The position numbers and the translations under genes were made by a program. Below, in pieces: positions 36,055 to 45,087 of a stretch of 64,000 bases of DNA; the first letter of the stretch is position 1, and every line of letters starts with the position of its first letter. The notes below the pieces were generated by a model. It made no database searches and was not told the origin of the DNA. It worked only from the letters and a program-made list of their open reading frames with translations. Source of the stretch: PALSA-278 sp963760285 (GTDB lineage Bacteria > Acidobacteriota > Terriglobia > Acidiferrales > UBA7541); assembly GCA_963760285.1 (NCBI GenBank), contig CAVXCI010000001.1:62001-126000 (forward strand), read 5' to 3'.

Positions 36055-37925
36055 GCGACTTTCGCGAAGAAGAAGCATTAGGAAAAATTTACGACTCGCA
36101 GCTGACGCGCCGGCTGCTGGGATATCTGCGTCCGTATCGCGGGCAGGTGGCGCTGGCGCTGGCCATGACCATCGCGGTAACGCTGATGGAAGTGGTGGGC
36201 CCGATCTTCTTCCATCTGGGCGTGGACAATTACATTGTCCCGGGCTTCGCGGGGAAGATTTCGCACGCGGCGGCGTATCGCGGCGTGGCGCTGGTGAGCA
36301 TGGCCTTCCTGCTGTCGTTGGTGCTGGGGTTCGCGTTGCAGTACGTGCAGATGGCGGTGATGCAGCGAGTGGGCCAGGAAACGATGTACGACCTGCGGCG
36401 TGAGATTTTTGGGCACCTGCAAAGGCTGCCGGTGCGTTTCTTTGACCGCAGCCCGGTGGGACGGCTGGTGACGCGCGTGACCACGGACGTGGACGCGCTG
36501 AATGATCTGTTCGCCAGCGGCGTGGTGGCCATGCTGAACGACGTGGTGCTGCTGGTGGCCATTGGCGTGGTGCTGTTTCACTGGAGCACGGTGCTGGCGC
36601 TGGCCACGCTGTCTGCTCTGCCGCTGATGACCATTGTCACGCTGGTTTTCCGCAAGGCAGTGAGGGACGCCAACCGGCGGATTCGGACGGCCATCGCGCG
36701 GATCAACTCCTTTCTGCAGGAGAATATTTCGGGCATGGCGGTGGTGCAGCTCTTTGGACACGAGCGGCGCTCGCAGGATGAATTCGAACAGCTGAACCGC
36801 ACGCACATGGAGGCGTACAAGGACGCCATCAACGCCTACGCGCTGTTCTACCCGGCGATTGAATTCTTCAGCTTCTTTGCCATCGCGCTGCTGCTGGAAA
36901 TCGGCGGACTGAAAGTGATCGCCGGCGCGTTTGAAATCGGTGTGCTGTTCATGTTCCTGCAGTATGCGCAGCGATTCTTCCAGCCCATTCAGGACTTGAG
37001 CGAAAAATTCAACATTTTGCAGACCGCCATGGCCGCTTCGGAGCGAATTTTCCGCCTGCTGGATGAACCAATTCCGGCGGCGGAAGAGAAGCGCGAAGCC
37101 GTCACGGCGCGGGGCGCGGTGGAATTCCGCAACGTCTGGTTCGCCTACACGGGCGGCGACGAGCCGGGAGACGCGGACTGGGTGCTGCGCGACGTCTCCT
37201 TCCGCGTTGAACCAGGCCAGACGGTGGCCGTCGTGGGGCACACCGGCGCCGGAAAAACCACGCTGATTCAACTTTTGCTGCGCTTCTACGACGTTCAGCG
37301 CGGACAAATTCTGCTCGACGGCGTGGATATCCGCGAAATTCCGGTCCAGGAACTGCGGCAGAATTTCGGAATTGTTCTGCAGGACCCCTTCCTCTTCACC
37401 GGAACCATTGAATCGAACATCCGTCTGGGCACGGAACGGGTGACGCGCGCGGACGTGGAACAAGCCGTGCGGCAGGTGGGCCTGGAGCCGTACATCAGCA
37501 CGCTGCCGGGAGGGGTGGAAGCGCAAGTGAACGAACGCGGCGGCATGCTCTCCGTTGGGCAGAGGCAACTGGTGAGCTTCGCGCGGGCGCTGGCGCACAA
37601 GCCGCGGTTCCTGATTTTAGACGAAGCCACGTCCAGCGTGGACACGAACACGGAGCTGCTGATCCGAGCGGCGCTGGACCAGCTGCTGGAAGACCGCACG
37701 GCTTTAGTAATCGCCCACCGTCTGAGCACCATTCAGAACGCCGACAAAATTCTGGTGTTCCATCGCGGACGCCTGCGCGAGGAAGGCACGCACCAGGAGT
37801 TGCTGGCGCAGCGCGGAATTTATTACCGGCTTTATCAACTGCAATACAAGGAACAGGAGCTGCGCGTGCCCGTTTCCGTGGCGGCGGGCGAGTTGACGAC
37901 CGCACCGCTCCCCGCCAATGACTGA
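36051..37925 (+). CDS. Heterodimeric ABC exporter, subunit with canonical Walker B
   Basis: 624 residues, six membrane segments plus ATP-binding domain. Walker A is GHTGAGKTT (about 396-404). Walker B is canonical (FLILDEATSSVD), whereas the signature is altered to LSVGQRQL. The partner has the intact LSGGQ and altered Walker B. Together they give one canonical and one degenerate ATP site. Expected to export lipids or hydrophobic compounds across the inner membrane; the following lpxB hints at a lipid role. Confidence 0.88.
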   Translation: MSDFREEEALGKIYDSQLTRRLLGYLRPYRGQVALALAMTIAVTLMEVVGPIFFHLGVDNYIVPGFAGKISHAAAYRGVALVSMAFLLSLVLGFALQYVQMAVMQRVGQETMYDLRREIFGHLQRLPVRFFDRSPVGRLVTRVTTDVDALNDLFASGVVAMLNDVVLLVAIGVVLFHWSTVLALATLSALPLMTIVTLVFRKAVRDANRRIRTAIARINSFLQENISGMAVVQLFGHERRSQDEFEQLNRTHMEAYKDAINAYALFYPAIEFFSFFAIALLLEIGGLKVIAGAFEIGVLFMFLQYAQRFFQPIQDLSEKFNILQTAMAASERIFRLLDEPIPAAEEKREAVTARGAVEFRNVWFAYTGGDEPGDADWVLRDVSFRVEPGQTVAVVGHTGAGKTTLIQLLLRFYDVQRGQILLDGVDIREIPVQELRQNFGIVLQDPFLFTGTIESNIRLGTERVTRADVEQAVRQVGLEPYISTLPGGVEAQVNERGGMLSVGQRQLVSFARALAHKPRFLILDEATSSVDTNTELLIRAALDQLLEDRTALVIAHRLSTIQNADKILVFHRGRLREEGTHQELLAQRGIYYRLYQLQYKEQELRVPVSVAAGELTTAPLPAND

Positions 37926-38024
37926 GCAGCCGAAGCGCCGCGAAACGGCCGCCACGCCCCTTACATTTCTCGCGTCTCCGGAAAAAACCATCCCTCAACA
38001 TGCTGGCGCGTGAGATCGCCCCTG

Positions 38025-39194
38025 ATGGAACGCCCTCCCTTGCAAATTCTAATTTCCGCCGGCGAGCTTTCCGGAGACCTGCATGCCGCCCGTTTGGCAA
38101 CGGCGCTACAGGCGCGGACAGGCGCGCAATTTTTTGGCATGGGCGGTCCGCGCATGCGCGAAGCCGGCGTGGACATCGTGGTGGACTGCCGGGAAGTGGC
38201 CGTGGTCGGTCTGATTGAAGCGTGGATGAAAATTCCGGTGGTGCTGCGCGTTTTGCGGCAAATGCAGAACGAGGCGCGGCAAAGAAAGCCAGCGCTGGCC
38301 ATTCTGGTGGACTCCGGCGGAATTCATCTGCCCCTGGGAAAAAGGCTGAAGAAGCAGAAAATTCCGCTGGTGTATTTCATCAGCCCGCAGGTGTGGGCCT
38401 GGCGCACGCACCGGGTGCGGACGATTCGCAAATTATTTCAGAAGGTTCTGGTAATTTTCCCGTTTGAAGAGCGTTTCTACCAGCGCGAAGGCGTGGCGGC
38501 GGAATTTGTGGGCAATCCTCTGGTGGACGAAGTGCGCGCCACGAAATCGCGGGCGGAATTTTGCGCGGCGCATGAATTGGATGCGTCCCGGCCGCTCGTG
38601 GCGATTCTGCCGGGAAGCCGCCGGTCGGAATTGCGGTTCAACGTTCCGGTGCTGGCGGACGCGGTGCGGGAACTAAGCGCGGAGCCGCGGCGTCAATTTG
38701 TGGTGGCGGCGGCGCCCGGGCTTGCGCGGGACCTGTTCGCGCCGCTGTTGGATGTTGGAGCGGCAGTGAAGATAGTGGATGGAGAAACCTACAACGCCGT
38801 GGGCGCGGCGGATTGCGCGGTGGTTTGCAGCGGAACGGCCACGGTGGAAACGGCATTGCTGGGTACGCCGATGGTGGTGGTCTACCGGCTGTCCAGATTC
38901 ACGGCGAGTATGGCGCGGCTGATGGTGCGCACGCGGACTTTTGCCATGGCGAACCTCATTGCCGGAAAGCGCATCGTACCAGAGTTGATTCAGGATGATT
39001 TCACGGCGGGCAAAGTGGCTGCGGAAGTACGGCATCTTCTGGATGACCCGGCGGCGCGGCAGGAAATGAAGGACGACTTGAGCGAAATACGCGCCCGGCT
39101 GGGACCTGGCGGGGCGACCGAGCGCGCGGCGGACGCGATTGTGCGCCTGCTGGAGGAAAACCGGGGCGCGGCCGCGAAGCAGGCGACGGTTTGA
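38025..39194 (+). CDS. lpxB: Lipid-A-disaccharide synthase
   Basis: 389 residues of GT19. Diagnostic segments are SAGELSGDLHAARL at the N-terminus, FFGMGGPRMREAGV, VYFISPQVWAWRTHRV, and LPGSRRSELRFNVP. It condenses UDP-diacylglucosamine with lipid X in lipid A synthesis on the inner face of the inner membrane. A GTG at 38010 is an alternative start. The gene marks the organism as LPS-bearing. Confidence 0.95.
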   Translation: MERPPLQILISAGELSGDLHAARLATALQARTGAQFFGMGGPRMREAGVDIVVDCREVAVVGLIEAWMKIPVVLRVLRQMQNEARQRKPALAILVDSGGIHLPLGKRLKKQKIPLVYFISPQVWAWRTHRVRTIRKLFQKVLVIFPFEERFYQREGVAAEFVGNPLVDEVRATKSRAEFCAAHELDASRPLVAILPGSRRSELRFNVPVLADAVRELSAEPRRQFVVAAAPGLARDLFAPLLDVGAAVKIVDGETYNAVGAADCAVVCSGTATVETALLGTPMVVVYRLSRFTASMARLMVRTRTFAMANLIAGKRIVPELIQDDFTAGKVAAEVRHLLDDPAARQEMKDDLSEIRARLGPGGATERAADAIVRLLEENRGAAAKQATV

Positions 39195-39214
39195 TATCCT
39201 AAGAAGCGGGGGCT

Positions 39215-41281
39215 ATGCGAACAACCAGCCGAAATCGCAGTGCGGCAAGCCCGAAGCCTGCCGCGATGGTTTTTGCGCTGGTCTTTTGCTTCTGCGCGGC
39301 CATTCCCGCGCGGGCACAGAATCCGTTCGCCTTCCATGCCACGCACTATGATGTGCAGGCCACGCTGCGCACCACGGAACAAACGATAGCCGCGAAAGTC
39401 ACCATCGATCTGCAGGCAGATGAGGTTTCGCGGACCGCCGTCCTGGAATTGCATCCGGATTTGAATATTTCCTCCGTGCAGGGAGCGGATGGGAAGGCGC
39501 TGGGGTTTGACCGCGACCCGGCCAATGCGTTGCGCGTCCGGGTAACGCTGCCGCAGGCGTATGCGCCGGGGCAAACAGTGAAATTCACGCTAACCTACGC
39601 CGGGCCGCTATCCAGCGAAGACGATAGCCCCACGCGCGGGCTGCGACTGGCGTCCGTGGACAAAACCGGCGCGTATCTACTGCTGGCCTCGCGCTGGTTC
39701 CCGCTGACTAATTTTCCGGCCAACCGCTATACGGCTACGTTTCGAATTACCGCGCCGCAGGAGTTCGCCATCGTGGGAACAGGTACGACCGGCACCCCGG
39801 AAGAAGCCGGCGGGAACGTGACGTACCTATTCCAGTGCAACCAGCCGGGGGCGGTGGGAACGTTCGTGGCCGGACCTTTGCAACTTACACCGGTGCAGGC
39901 GGAGGGAATTCCGGTTTCAGTGTACGCGCCGGCCGCAGCGCCATCCCCCGCCGAGTACGGCAACACGCTGGCGAAAATCATGACGCAGTTCTCCTCGCAG
40001 TTCGGCCCGCTGCCGCAGAATGCGCAGATGACCATCGCGCAGATGCCGGATGGCTCCGTGGGAGATTATTCCGCGCCGGGATTGTTGTTGATCAGCGCGC
40101 GACATTGGACGGAGAAAGTGAACAGCGACACGCTGGCGCGGCAGGCGGCTTCCCAATGGTGGGGAAACGCGGTAATGCCGGCTTCCGGGGCGGACGTGTG
40201 GCTGACCGACGGACTTTCGTACTATTCGGAAATCCTATACGTCCGGCAGGAAAACGGAGAAACGGCGCAGCGGGATTTGCTGCAAAGGTTCGCGGTGGGG
40301 GCCTTGATGTATGAGGATGTGGCGCCGATTGCCCAGGCGCAGCAGCTGCAATACGGCTCGCCGCAATACGTTTCCATTGTTTGCGACAAGGGCGCCATGG
40401 TCTTCCACATGCTGCGCACCTCCATCGGCACGGAACCGTTTGAGAAATTGCTGCGCGATTTTTATGCCCAATATAAGGACAAGAGCGCCACGCTGGCGGA
40501 CTTTGAAAAGCTGGCGGCAACGTACGCGGGTTCGCCCGCGTCCGGCCAGCCGGGGCTTAATCTGAATTCCTTTTTCTCGCAGTGGGTGAATTCCACGGGC
40601 ATCCCGGAATTCAAGCTGGAATATATTGTCTACCGCGTGCAGAAGGGCTTCCGCGTGGTCGGAAAAATTTCCCAGGAACTGGAAGCATTCAACATGCCCG
40701 TGGAAATCCTGGTGGAGACGGAAGGCAACCCGGAATCCAAAATGGTGAGTGTGACGGGGACGGCCTCGGAATTCACGATTGACACTTTCGGGCGCCCCAA
40801 GCCCAACGGAATCCTCATAGATCCCAACAACAACATGCTGAAGTCCAGTTCCCGGCTGCGCGTGCTGGCGGCGGTGGCCCGCGGCGAGGACGAGGCGGGA
40901 CAGGGAAAGTACTACGAGGCCATACAGGACTATCAGCAGGCCCTGGGGATGCAGGCGAATAATTCGCTGGCGCTATTCCGCATGGGCGAGGCCATGTTCT
41001 ATCAGAAGAATTATCAGGCCGCGGCGAACGCCTTCCGCGATGCGCTCGATGGCGACCTGGATAGCTCGTACAAATGGGTGGAAGTCTGGAGCCACATTTA
41101 CCTGGGCAAGATATTTGACCTGACCGGACAGCGCGAGCGCGCCGTCAACGAATACTCTCGCGCGGAACAACTGAAGGACAATACCGGCGGGGCGCAGGCG
41201 GAAGCGGCGAAGTATCTGGCGAAACCCTACACGGGCAATGGCACGGGGGGAACAGCCACCGCGGCTGGCGCGAAATCCTGA
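39215..41281 (+). CDS. M1-aminopeptidase-like protein lacking the zinc site, with TPR tail
   Basis: 688 residues. A signal peptide (about 1-35) is followed by an M1-type N-terminal beta domain, then a catalytic-domain fold and a C-terminal TPR region (about 555-660; YYEAIQDYQQALGMQANNSL). At the HExxH position the sequence is R-Q-A-A-S (309-313), just before WWGN. The third-ligand glutamate is Asp332 in LTDGLSYY. No other HExxH is seen, so peptidase activity is unlikely. A scaffold or binding role is inferred. It starts 20 bp after lpxB. Confidence 0.8.
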   Translation: MRTTSRNRSAASPKPAAMVFALVFCFCAAIPARAQNPFAFHATHYDVQATLRTTEQTIAAKVTIDLQADEVSRTAVLELHPDLNISSVQGADGKALGFDRDPANALRVRVTLPQAYAPGQTVKFTLTYAGPLSSEDDSPTRGLRLASVDKTGAYLLLASRWFPLTNFPANRYTATFRITAPQEFAIVGTGTTGTPEEAGGNVTYLFQCNQPGAVGTFVAGPLQLTPVQAEGIPVSVYAPAAAPSPAEYGNTLAKIMTQFSSQFGPLPQNAQMTIAQMPDGSVGDYSAPGLLLISARHWTEKVNSDTLARQAASQWWGNAVMPASGADVWLTDGLSYYSEILYVRQENGETAQRDLLQRFAVGALMYEDVAPIAQAQQLQYGSPQYVSIVCDKGAMVFHMLRTSIGTEPFEKLLRDFYAQYKDKSATLADFEKLAATYAGSPASGQPGLNLNSFFSQWVNSTGIPEFKLEYIVYRVQKGFRVVGKISQELEAFNMPVEILVETEGNPESKMVSVTGTASEFTIDTFGRPKPNGILIDPNNNMLKSSSRLRVLAAVARGEDEAGQGKYYEAIQDYQQALGMQANNSLALFRMGEAMFYQKNYQAAANAFRDALDGDLDSSYKWVEVWSHIYLGKIFDLTGQRERAVNEYSRAEQLKDNTGGAQAEAAKYLAKPYTGNGTGGTATAAGAKS

Positions 41282-41304
41282 AATGCCGGGATCCTTCAGA
41301 CAGG

Positions 41305-42441
41305 TCAGAGCGGCAACAAACCGGTGAGCCGGGGCGCGGAAATGCCCTTGTGCTGAATCATCACGCGGAACGTTTCTCCCATCCCTTCCGGATAGACCAG
41401 AGTCTTGAATTTCAGGCGTTCCCGCATGCGTTCCGCGTGGGACAGATTCGGGCCGCCGAGATTGTCCACGCCAAAACGCCGGGCCAGCGCCAAAAGAAAG
41501 TTGGTTTGAAAAGCGAGCCCGGTGCGCTGGAGGCCGGAGCGCCGGCCAAAAATATCCACGGCGGTGAAATTAACGTGGGCGGTCAGGTCCTGTTCGCCTG
41601 GCGTGGCGAAAAAATCCTCGCTGGCGCGATGGCGGCGGTAGGCCAGGAGCGTGCCGCGCATGTGCCGGGCGTCATATAGCTCGGCCGCCTCGTGGCCGTA
41701 GTCCACTGTCAAAATGAAGCCACGCTTGAGGCGCGCGCCGCTTTCCTCCATCCAGCGGCCCGCCGCGAGCCCCGCTTCCGCTCGCTGGCCATTGGCGAAT
41801 TTTATTTTCTGCGCGGCGAAGTATTCGGAAATATCCGGCGTGGACGCTTCCTCCAGTTTTTCGGCGAAATTGCCTTCGGCATCGCAATCCACAAACACCT
41901 CGAAGAGGCATGCGCCGCGGCGCTCCAGGATGTGTACGGGAAAGGCATCGAGAAGCTCGTTGGAAAAGATACAGCCACTGGGAATTTCGCCCGGCATATC
42001 GGCCTGCAACTCGGCGCGGCCTTCGTCCAGATGGCGCTGGAGCCGTAGAGCGGCAGCCTCGCGGCGCGGCGCGGACGTTTCCACGGCCACATAGCGCAAC
42101 GCCTGGTAGAACGAGTGAAAATAGCCAGCGCAAAAATCTAGAATATGGGAAGCGAGCAGGCCATCTCCCGTCGCTACTTCGACGAGAAAGAACGGCTGCG
42201 GATATTCGAGCAGCGACCACATTTCGTGGAGCTGGAAAGCGAGCAGCTTTCCGAAAATCGGATGCATGGCCGGGCTGGTGTAGTAATCATCGTTCTGACG
42301 ATTTTTGCCCGTGGCGTAATAGCCGAATTCGGGATGGTAGAGGCAGGCGGCCATGTAGTCCGCGAAAGTGATGGGACCGCTGGCGCGAATCCGCTGCGCC
42401 AAAAGCTGGGCCAAAGGCGTGCGCGTCACCGCGCTGGTCAC
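41305..42441 (-). CDS. MidA/NDUFAF7-family SAM-dependent methyltransferase
   Basis: 378 residues of PF02636. Diagnostic segments are FADYMAACLYHPEFGYYA near residue 24, FFLVEVATGDGLLASHIL (SAM motif I), SNELLDAFPVH and TVDYGHEA. The mitochondrial homologue NDUFAF7 methylates an arginine of a complex I subunit; bacterial substrates are unclear. GTG start overlaps the macrodomain gene stop (GTGA), so translation is coupled to it. Confidence 0.87.
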   Translation of the reverse strand: MTSAVTRTPLAQLLAQRIRASGPITFADYMAACLYHPEFGYYATGKNRQNDDYYTSPAMHPIFGKLLAFQLHEMWSLLEYPQPFFLVEVATGDGLLASHILDFCAGYFHSFYQALRYVAVETSAPRREAAALRLQRHLDEGRAELQADMPGEIPSGCIFSNELLDAFPVHILERRGACLFEVFVDCDAEGNFAEKLEEASTPDISEYFAAQKIKFANGQRAEAGLAAGRWMEESGARLKRGFILTVDYGHEAAELYDARHMRGTLLAYRRHRASEDFFATPGEQDLTAHVNFTAVDIFGRRSGLQRTGLAFQTNFLLALARRFGVDNLGGPNLSHAERMRERLKFKTLVYPEGMGETFRVMIQHKGISAPRLTGLLPL

Positions 42442-43244
42442 TCGTCCTCCTGCTGCGGATTGCGCACAAACATTTCCACGAGATAGTCGTGGAGGCAGTC
42501 GTATAGCTGCTTCTGAAATAGCCAGGGAAATTGCGGGCTGGCAATTTCGCGGGGCTTCATTAGAAAAGCATAATCGTGGACCGGCTCAGCAGGCGGGCGA
42601 AAGCGAATGCGTATTTCCACATCGTCGCCGGCGGGAACCGCTTCCCAGACGAAGAGCGGGTGTTCATAGCGGGCCAGTTCGCGGGAAACTTTCCCGGCGG
42701 GGCTACCACCGGGCGTTGTATCGCTCGTAGGATAGATCTCCTTCATAACGGCGCGAAAAACATCGAGCGAAGCGGCGTCGAAAAGCACGAAATGGATTTT
42801 CTCCAGGCTGGAGCCTTCGCGAAGGTGGCGGACGGCTTCCCCCAGCATGATTTCGGCGCACTCGCGCATGGGGAAACCGGCGACGCCCGTGCCCACGGCG
42901 GGAAAGGCAATGGATTTCAGGCCCTCCCGCGCGGCGATACGCAGGGAATGCGCCGTGGAGCTGCGGAGGGACGCGGCGGTTGTGCCTCCGCCGAGCTGCA
43001 TGCTGGCGGCGTGAATCACGTGGCGCGCTTTCAGTTTGCCGCCGGTGGTGATGGCCGCGCCGCCGACGGGAATGGGACCCGCGGCGTCACACTCGCGCTG
43101 GATTTCGTCGCCGCCCTTGCGTCGAATGGCGCCAGCCACTCCGCCGCCAAGGATGAGATCGTTGTTGGCGGCGTTGACGATGGCGTCCACGTCCATTTCC
43201 GTGAGGTCGCCCTGCTGCAAAACGATTTTTTCGAGGATGTCCAT
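42438..43244 (-). CDS. Macrodomain protein with C-terminal extension
   Basis: 268 residues. The macrodomain occupies about 1-175, with AIVNAANNDLILGGGVAGAI and the phosphate loop GTGVAGFPMREC. It would bind or hydrolyse ADP-ribose-type ligands such as O-acetyl-ADP-ribose or ADP-ribosylated targets. A further 90 residues (PHDYAFLMKP-like segment onwards) have no recognised family. It is translationally coupled to the MidA gene and lies 32 bp after the 3-hydroxyacyl-CoA dehydrogenase gene. Confidence 0.85.
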   Translation of the reverse strand: MDILEKIVLQQGDLTEMDVDAIVNAANNDLILGGGVAGAIRRKGGDEIQRECDAAGPIPVGGAAITTGGKLKARHVIHAASMQLGGGTTAASLRSSTAHSLRIAAREGLKSIAFPAVGTGVAGFPMRECAEIMLGEAVRHLREGSSLEKIHFVLFDAASLDVFRAVMKEIYPTSDTTPGGSPAGKVSRELARYEHPLFVWEAVPAGDDVEIRIRFRPPAEPVHDYAFLMKPREIASPQFPWLFQKQLYDCLHDYLVEMFVRNPQQEDE

Positions 43245-43276
43245 GACCGCAGCGCGCGGCGGGATCGTGGCGCAGA

Positions 43277-44155
43277 CTAGCCGGCGCTTTTCGTTCCTGA
43301 AGGCTTCGAATAATCGTACACGCCACGGCCGGATTTGCGTCCCAGGCGCCCCGCCTTTACATATTGCGCCAGGAGAGGACAGGGGCGGAATTTTTCGCCG
43401 AGCGTTTTGTACAGGTATTCAAGGATGCTCAGGCGGACGTCGAGGCCGACGAGATCCACCAATTCGAAGGGTCCCATGGGATGGTTGAGGCCAAGGCGCA
43501 ACGCTTTGTCAATATCCTCGGCGGAGGCGACGCCGGATTCGAGCATGTAAAACGCTTCGTTGCCGATCATGGCGTTGATGCGGCTGGTGATGAATCCGGG
43601 CGACTCGCGCACCACAACAGTTTCCTTGCCCATGCGGCGGCCCACTTCCTGGCAGGCGGCGACCACATCATCGGAAGTTTCCAGCGCGCACACGATTTCC
43701 AGGAGCTTCATCTTCGGGACGGGATTGAAAAAGTGAAGGCCGAGGCAGAATTCCGCGCGGGTGGTGATGGCGGCCATCTCGGTGACCGAAAGCGAAGATG
43801 TGTTGCTGGCCAGAATGGCGCCAGGCTTGGCGAACTTGTCGAGGATGGTGAAGATCTCGAGCTTCAGCTCCATGTCTTCGGGAACGGCTTCGATGATGAG
43901 ATCGGCGGGGCGGCAAGCTTCTTCCACCGACGCGGCGGTAGTGAGCCGCGAGAGCGCCAGATCTTTTTCGCCGGCGGTTAGCTTGGCCCGCGCCACGCCT
44001 TCTTCCAGGCTCTTGCGGATGTAATCAACGCCCTGCCCGCGCATGGCCGAGGAAACGTCCTCAAGAATGGTGCGATAACCGCCGAGCGCGGCGGCGTAGG
44101 CAATCCCCCGGCCCATGGCCCCGGAGCCGATGACGGCAATGGTCTGAATTTCCAT
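43277..44155 (-). CDS. 3-hydroxyacyl-CoA dehydrogenase
   Basis: 292 residues, the length of short stand-alone HBD/PaaH-type enzymes. The NAD-binding motif is VIGSGAMGRGIAYAAAL, the catalytic His region is LGLHFFNPVPKMKLLEIV, and the C-terminal dimer domain contains NHPMGPFELVDLVGLDV. It oxidises (S)-3-hydroxyacyl-CoA to 3-oxoacyl-CoA. ATG at 44155 was chosen because the Rossmann fold begins just after it. In this cluster it would act on the ring-opened, hydrated acyl-CoA. Confidence 0.9.
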   Translation of the reverse strand: MEIQTIAVIGSGAMGRGIAYAAALGGYRTILEDVSSAMRGQGVDYIRKSLEEGVARAKLTAGEKDLALSRLTTAASVEEACRPADLIIEAVPEDMELKLEIFTILDKFAKPGAILASNTSSLSVTEMAAITTRAEFCLGLHFFNPVPKMKLLEIVCALETSDDVVAACQEVGRRMGKETVVVRESPGFITSRINAMIGNEAFYMLESGVASAEDIDKALRLGLNHPMGPFELVDLVGLDVRLSILEYLYKTLGEKFRPCPLLAQYVKAGRLGRKSGRGVYDYSKPSGTKSAG

Positions 44156-44171
44156 CGTGGGTTCCCCTGCT

Positions 44172-45020
44172 TCAGCGCGGCGGAAAAAGCCGCGCGGCGT
44201 TGTCATATAGAATTTTCTGCTGGGCTTCCGCATTGATAGGCAACGCGCGAAATTTTTCGATGTTTCCCCGGACTCCGGGAACACCGGGGCCGGGCCAGTC
44301 CGTGCCGAAGAGAACCTTATCGGCGATATCCTCGATGCGCGGAAAATACTCCATCAGCTTTTGCGGCGGAATGCCGGAAATGTCCATGTACACATTGGGA
44401 TGACGGCGAACGAGGAAAAAGGCCTCGTCCATCCAGAGAGGACGACCGCCGTGCGCGAGGATGATCACGAGATTGGGAAAGTCCACAGCCACGTCATCCG
44501 CCAGAATGGGCTGGGCATAGGGGTTGCGCGCGCCGGGGAAAACTGAAGTTCCCGTGTGGATCATCACCGGCAAATGATTGGCCTGGGCGCGTTCGTACAT
44601 GGCGGCCAGAGGGCCGAGGCCGGTGCGATAGGCGTTGGGCGCAAAAAGCTGATGCGAAGGATGCACTTTCAGTCCGCGAATGCCAATTTTCGCCAGGCGG
44701 TCTACTTCCGCAGCCGCGTCGGTAACGTAGAACGGATGGACAGACCCAAATGCCAGGAGGCGCGCGGGATCAGCGGAACAGTAGCGGGCAATCCAATCGT
44801 TTACTTCCGGCGTGAAGCCGATGACGTCCGGGGAGACGTAGTTGATCAAACCGGCGCGCTCGATATCCGCTTCATCCATGAATTTCAGGAACGAAGCAGG
44901 ACGGGAAGAGTATTCGACAACCGTGTCGTAATCCTTGCGGCCGCGCTGCATCAGAGAACGCGCGGCGGGCGCAAACATTTCCAGCGGTTGAATGTGGATG
45001 TGAATGTCGATTATGGGCAT
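44172..45020 (-). CDS. Amidohydrolase-2-family metal-dependent hydrolase/decarboxylase
   Basis: 282 residues, TIM barrel of PF04909. Metal ligands are visible as IHIHI (HxH), GLKVHPSHQ, VMIHTGTS, ILAHGGRP and FGTDWPG. Members include ACMS decarboxylase, 2,6-dihydroxybenzoate decarboxylase and 4-oxalomesaconate hydratase. Placement next to aromatic-CoA genes suggests hydrolysis or decarboxylation of an aromatic or ring-cleavage intermediate; this is inferred. Confidence 0.82.
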   Translation of the reverse strand: MPIIDIHIHIQPLEMFAPAARSLMQRGRKDYDTVVEYSSRPASFLKFMDEADIERAGLINYVSPDVIGFTPEVNDWIARYCSADPARLLAFGSVHPFYVTDAAAEVDRLAKIGIRGLKVHPSHQLFAPNAYRTGLGPLAAMYERAQANHLPVMIHTGTSVFPGARNPYAQPILADDVAVDFPNLVIILAHGGRPLWMDEAFFLVRRHPNVYMDISGIPPQKLMEYFPRIEDIADKVLFGTDWPGPGVPGVRGNIEKFRALPINAEAQQKILYDNAARLFPPR

Positions 45021-45087
45021 TCATTCGCCTGGAACGAGGAGTTTTCCTGCACGGGAATTTGCGATCGTTGACGAGTCATCGCGGCTT

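Noticed and set aside
36078..37598. Long minus-strand reading opposite the second ABC subunit
   Set aside because: Antisense shadow of a clear ABC exporter gene; His/Arg-rich low-complexity composition typical of such shadows.
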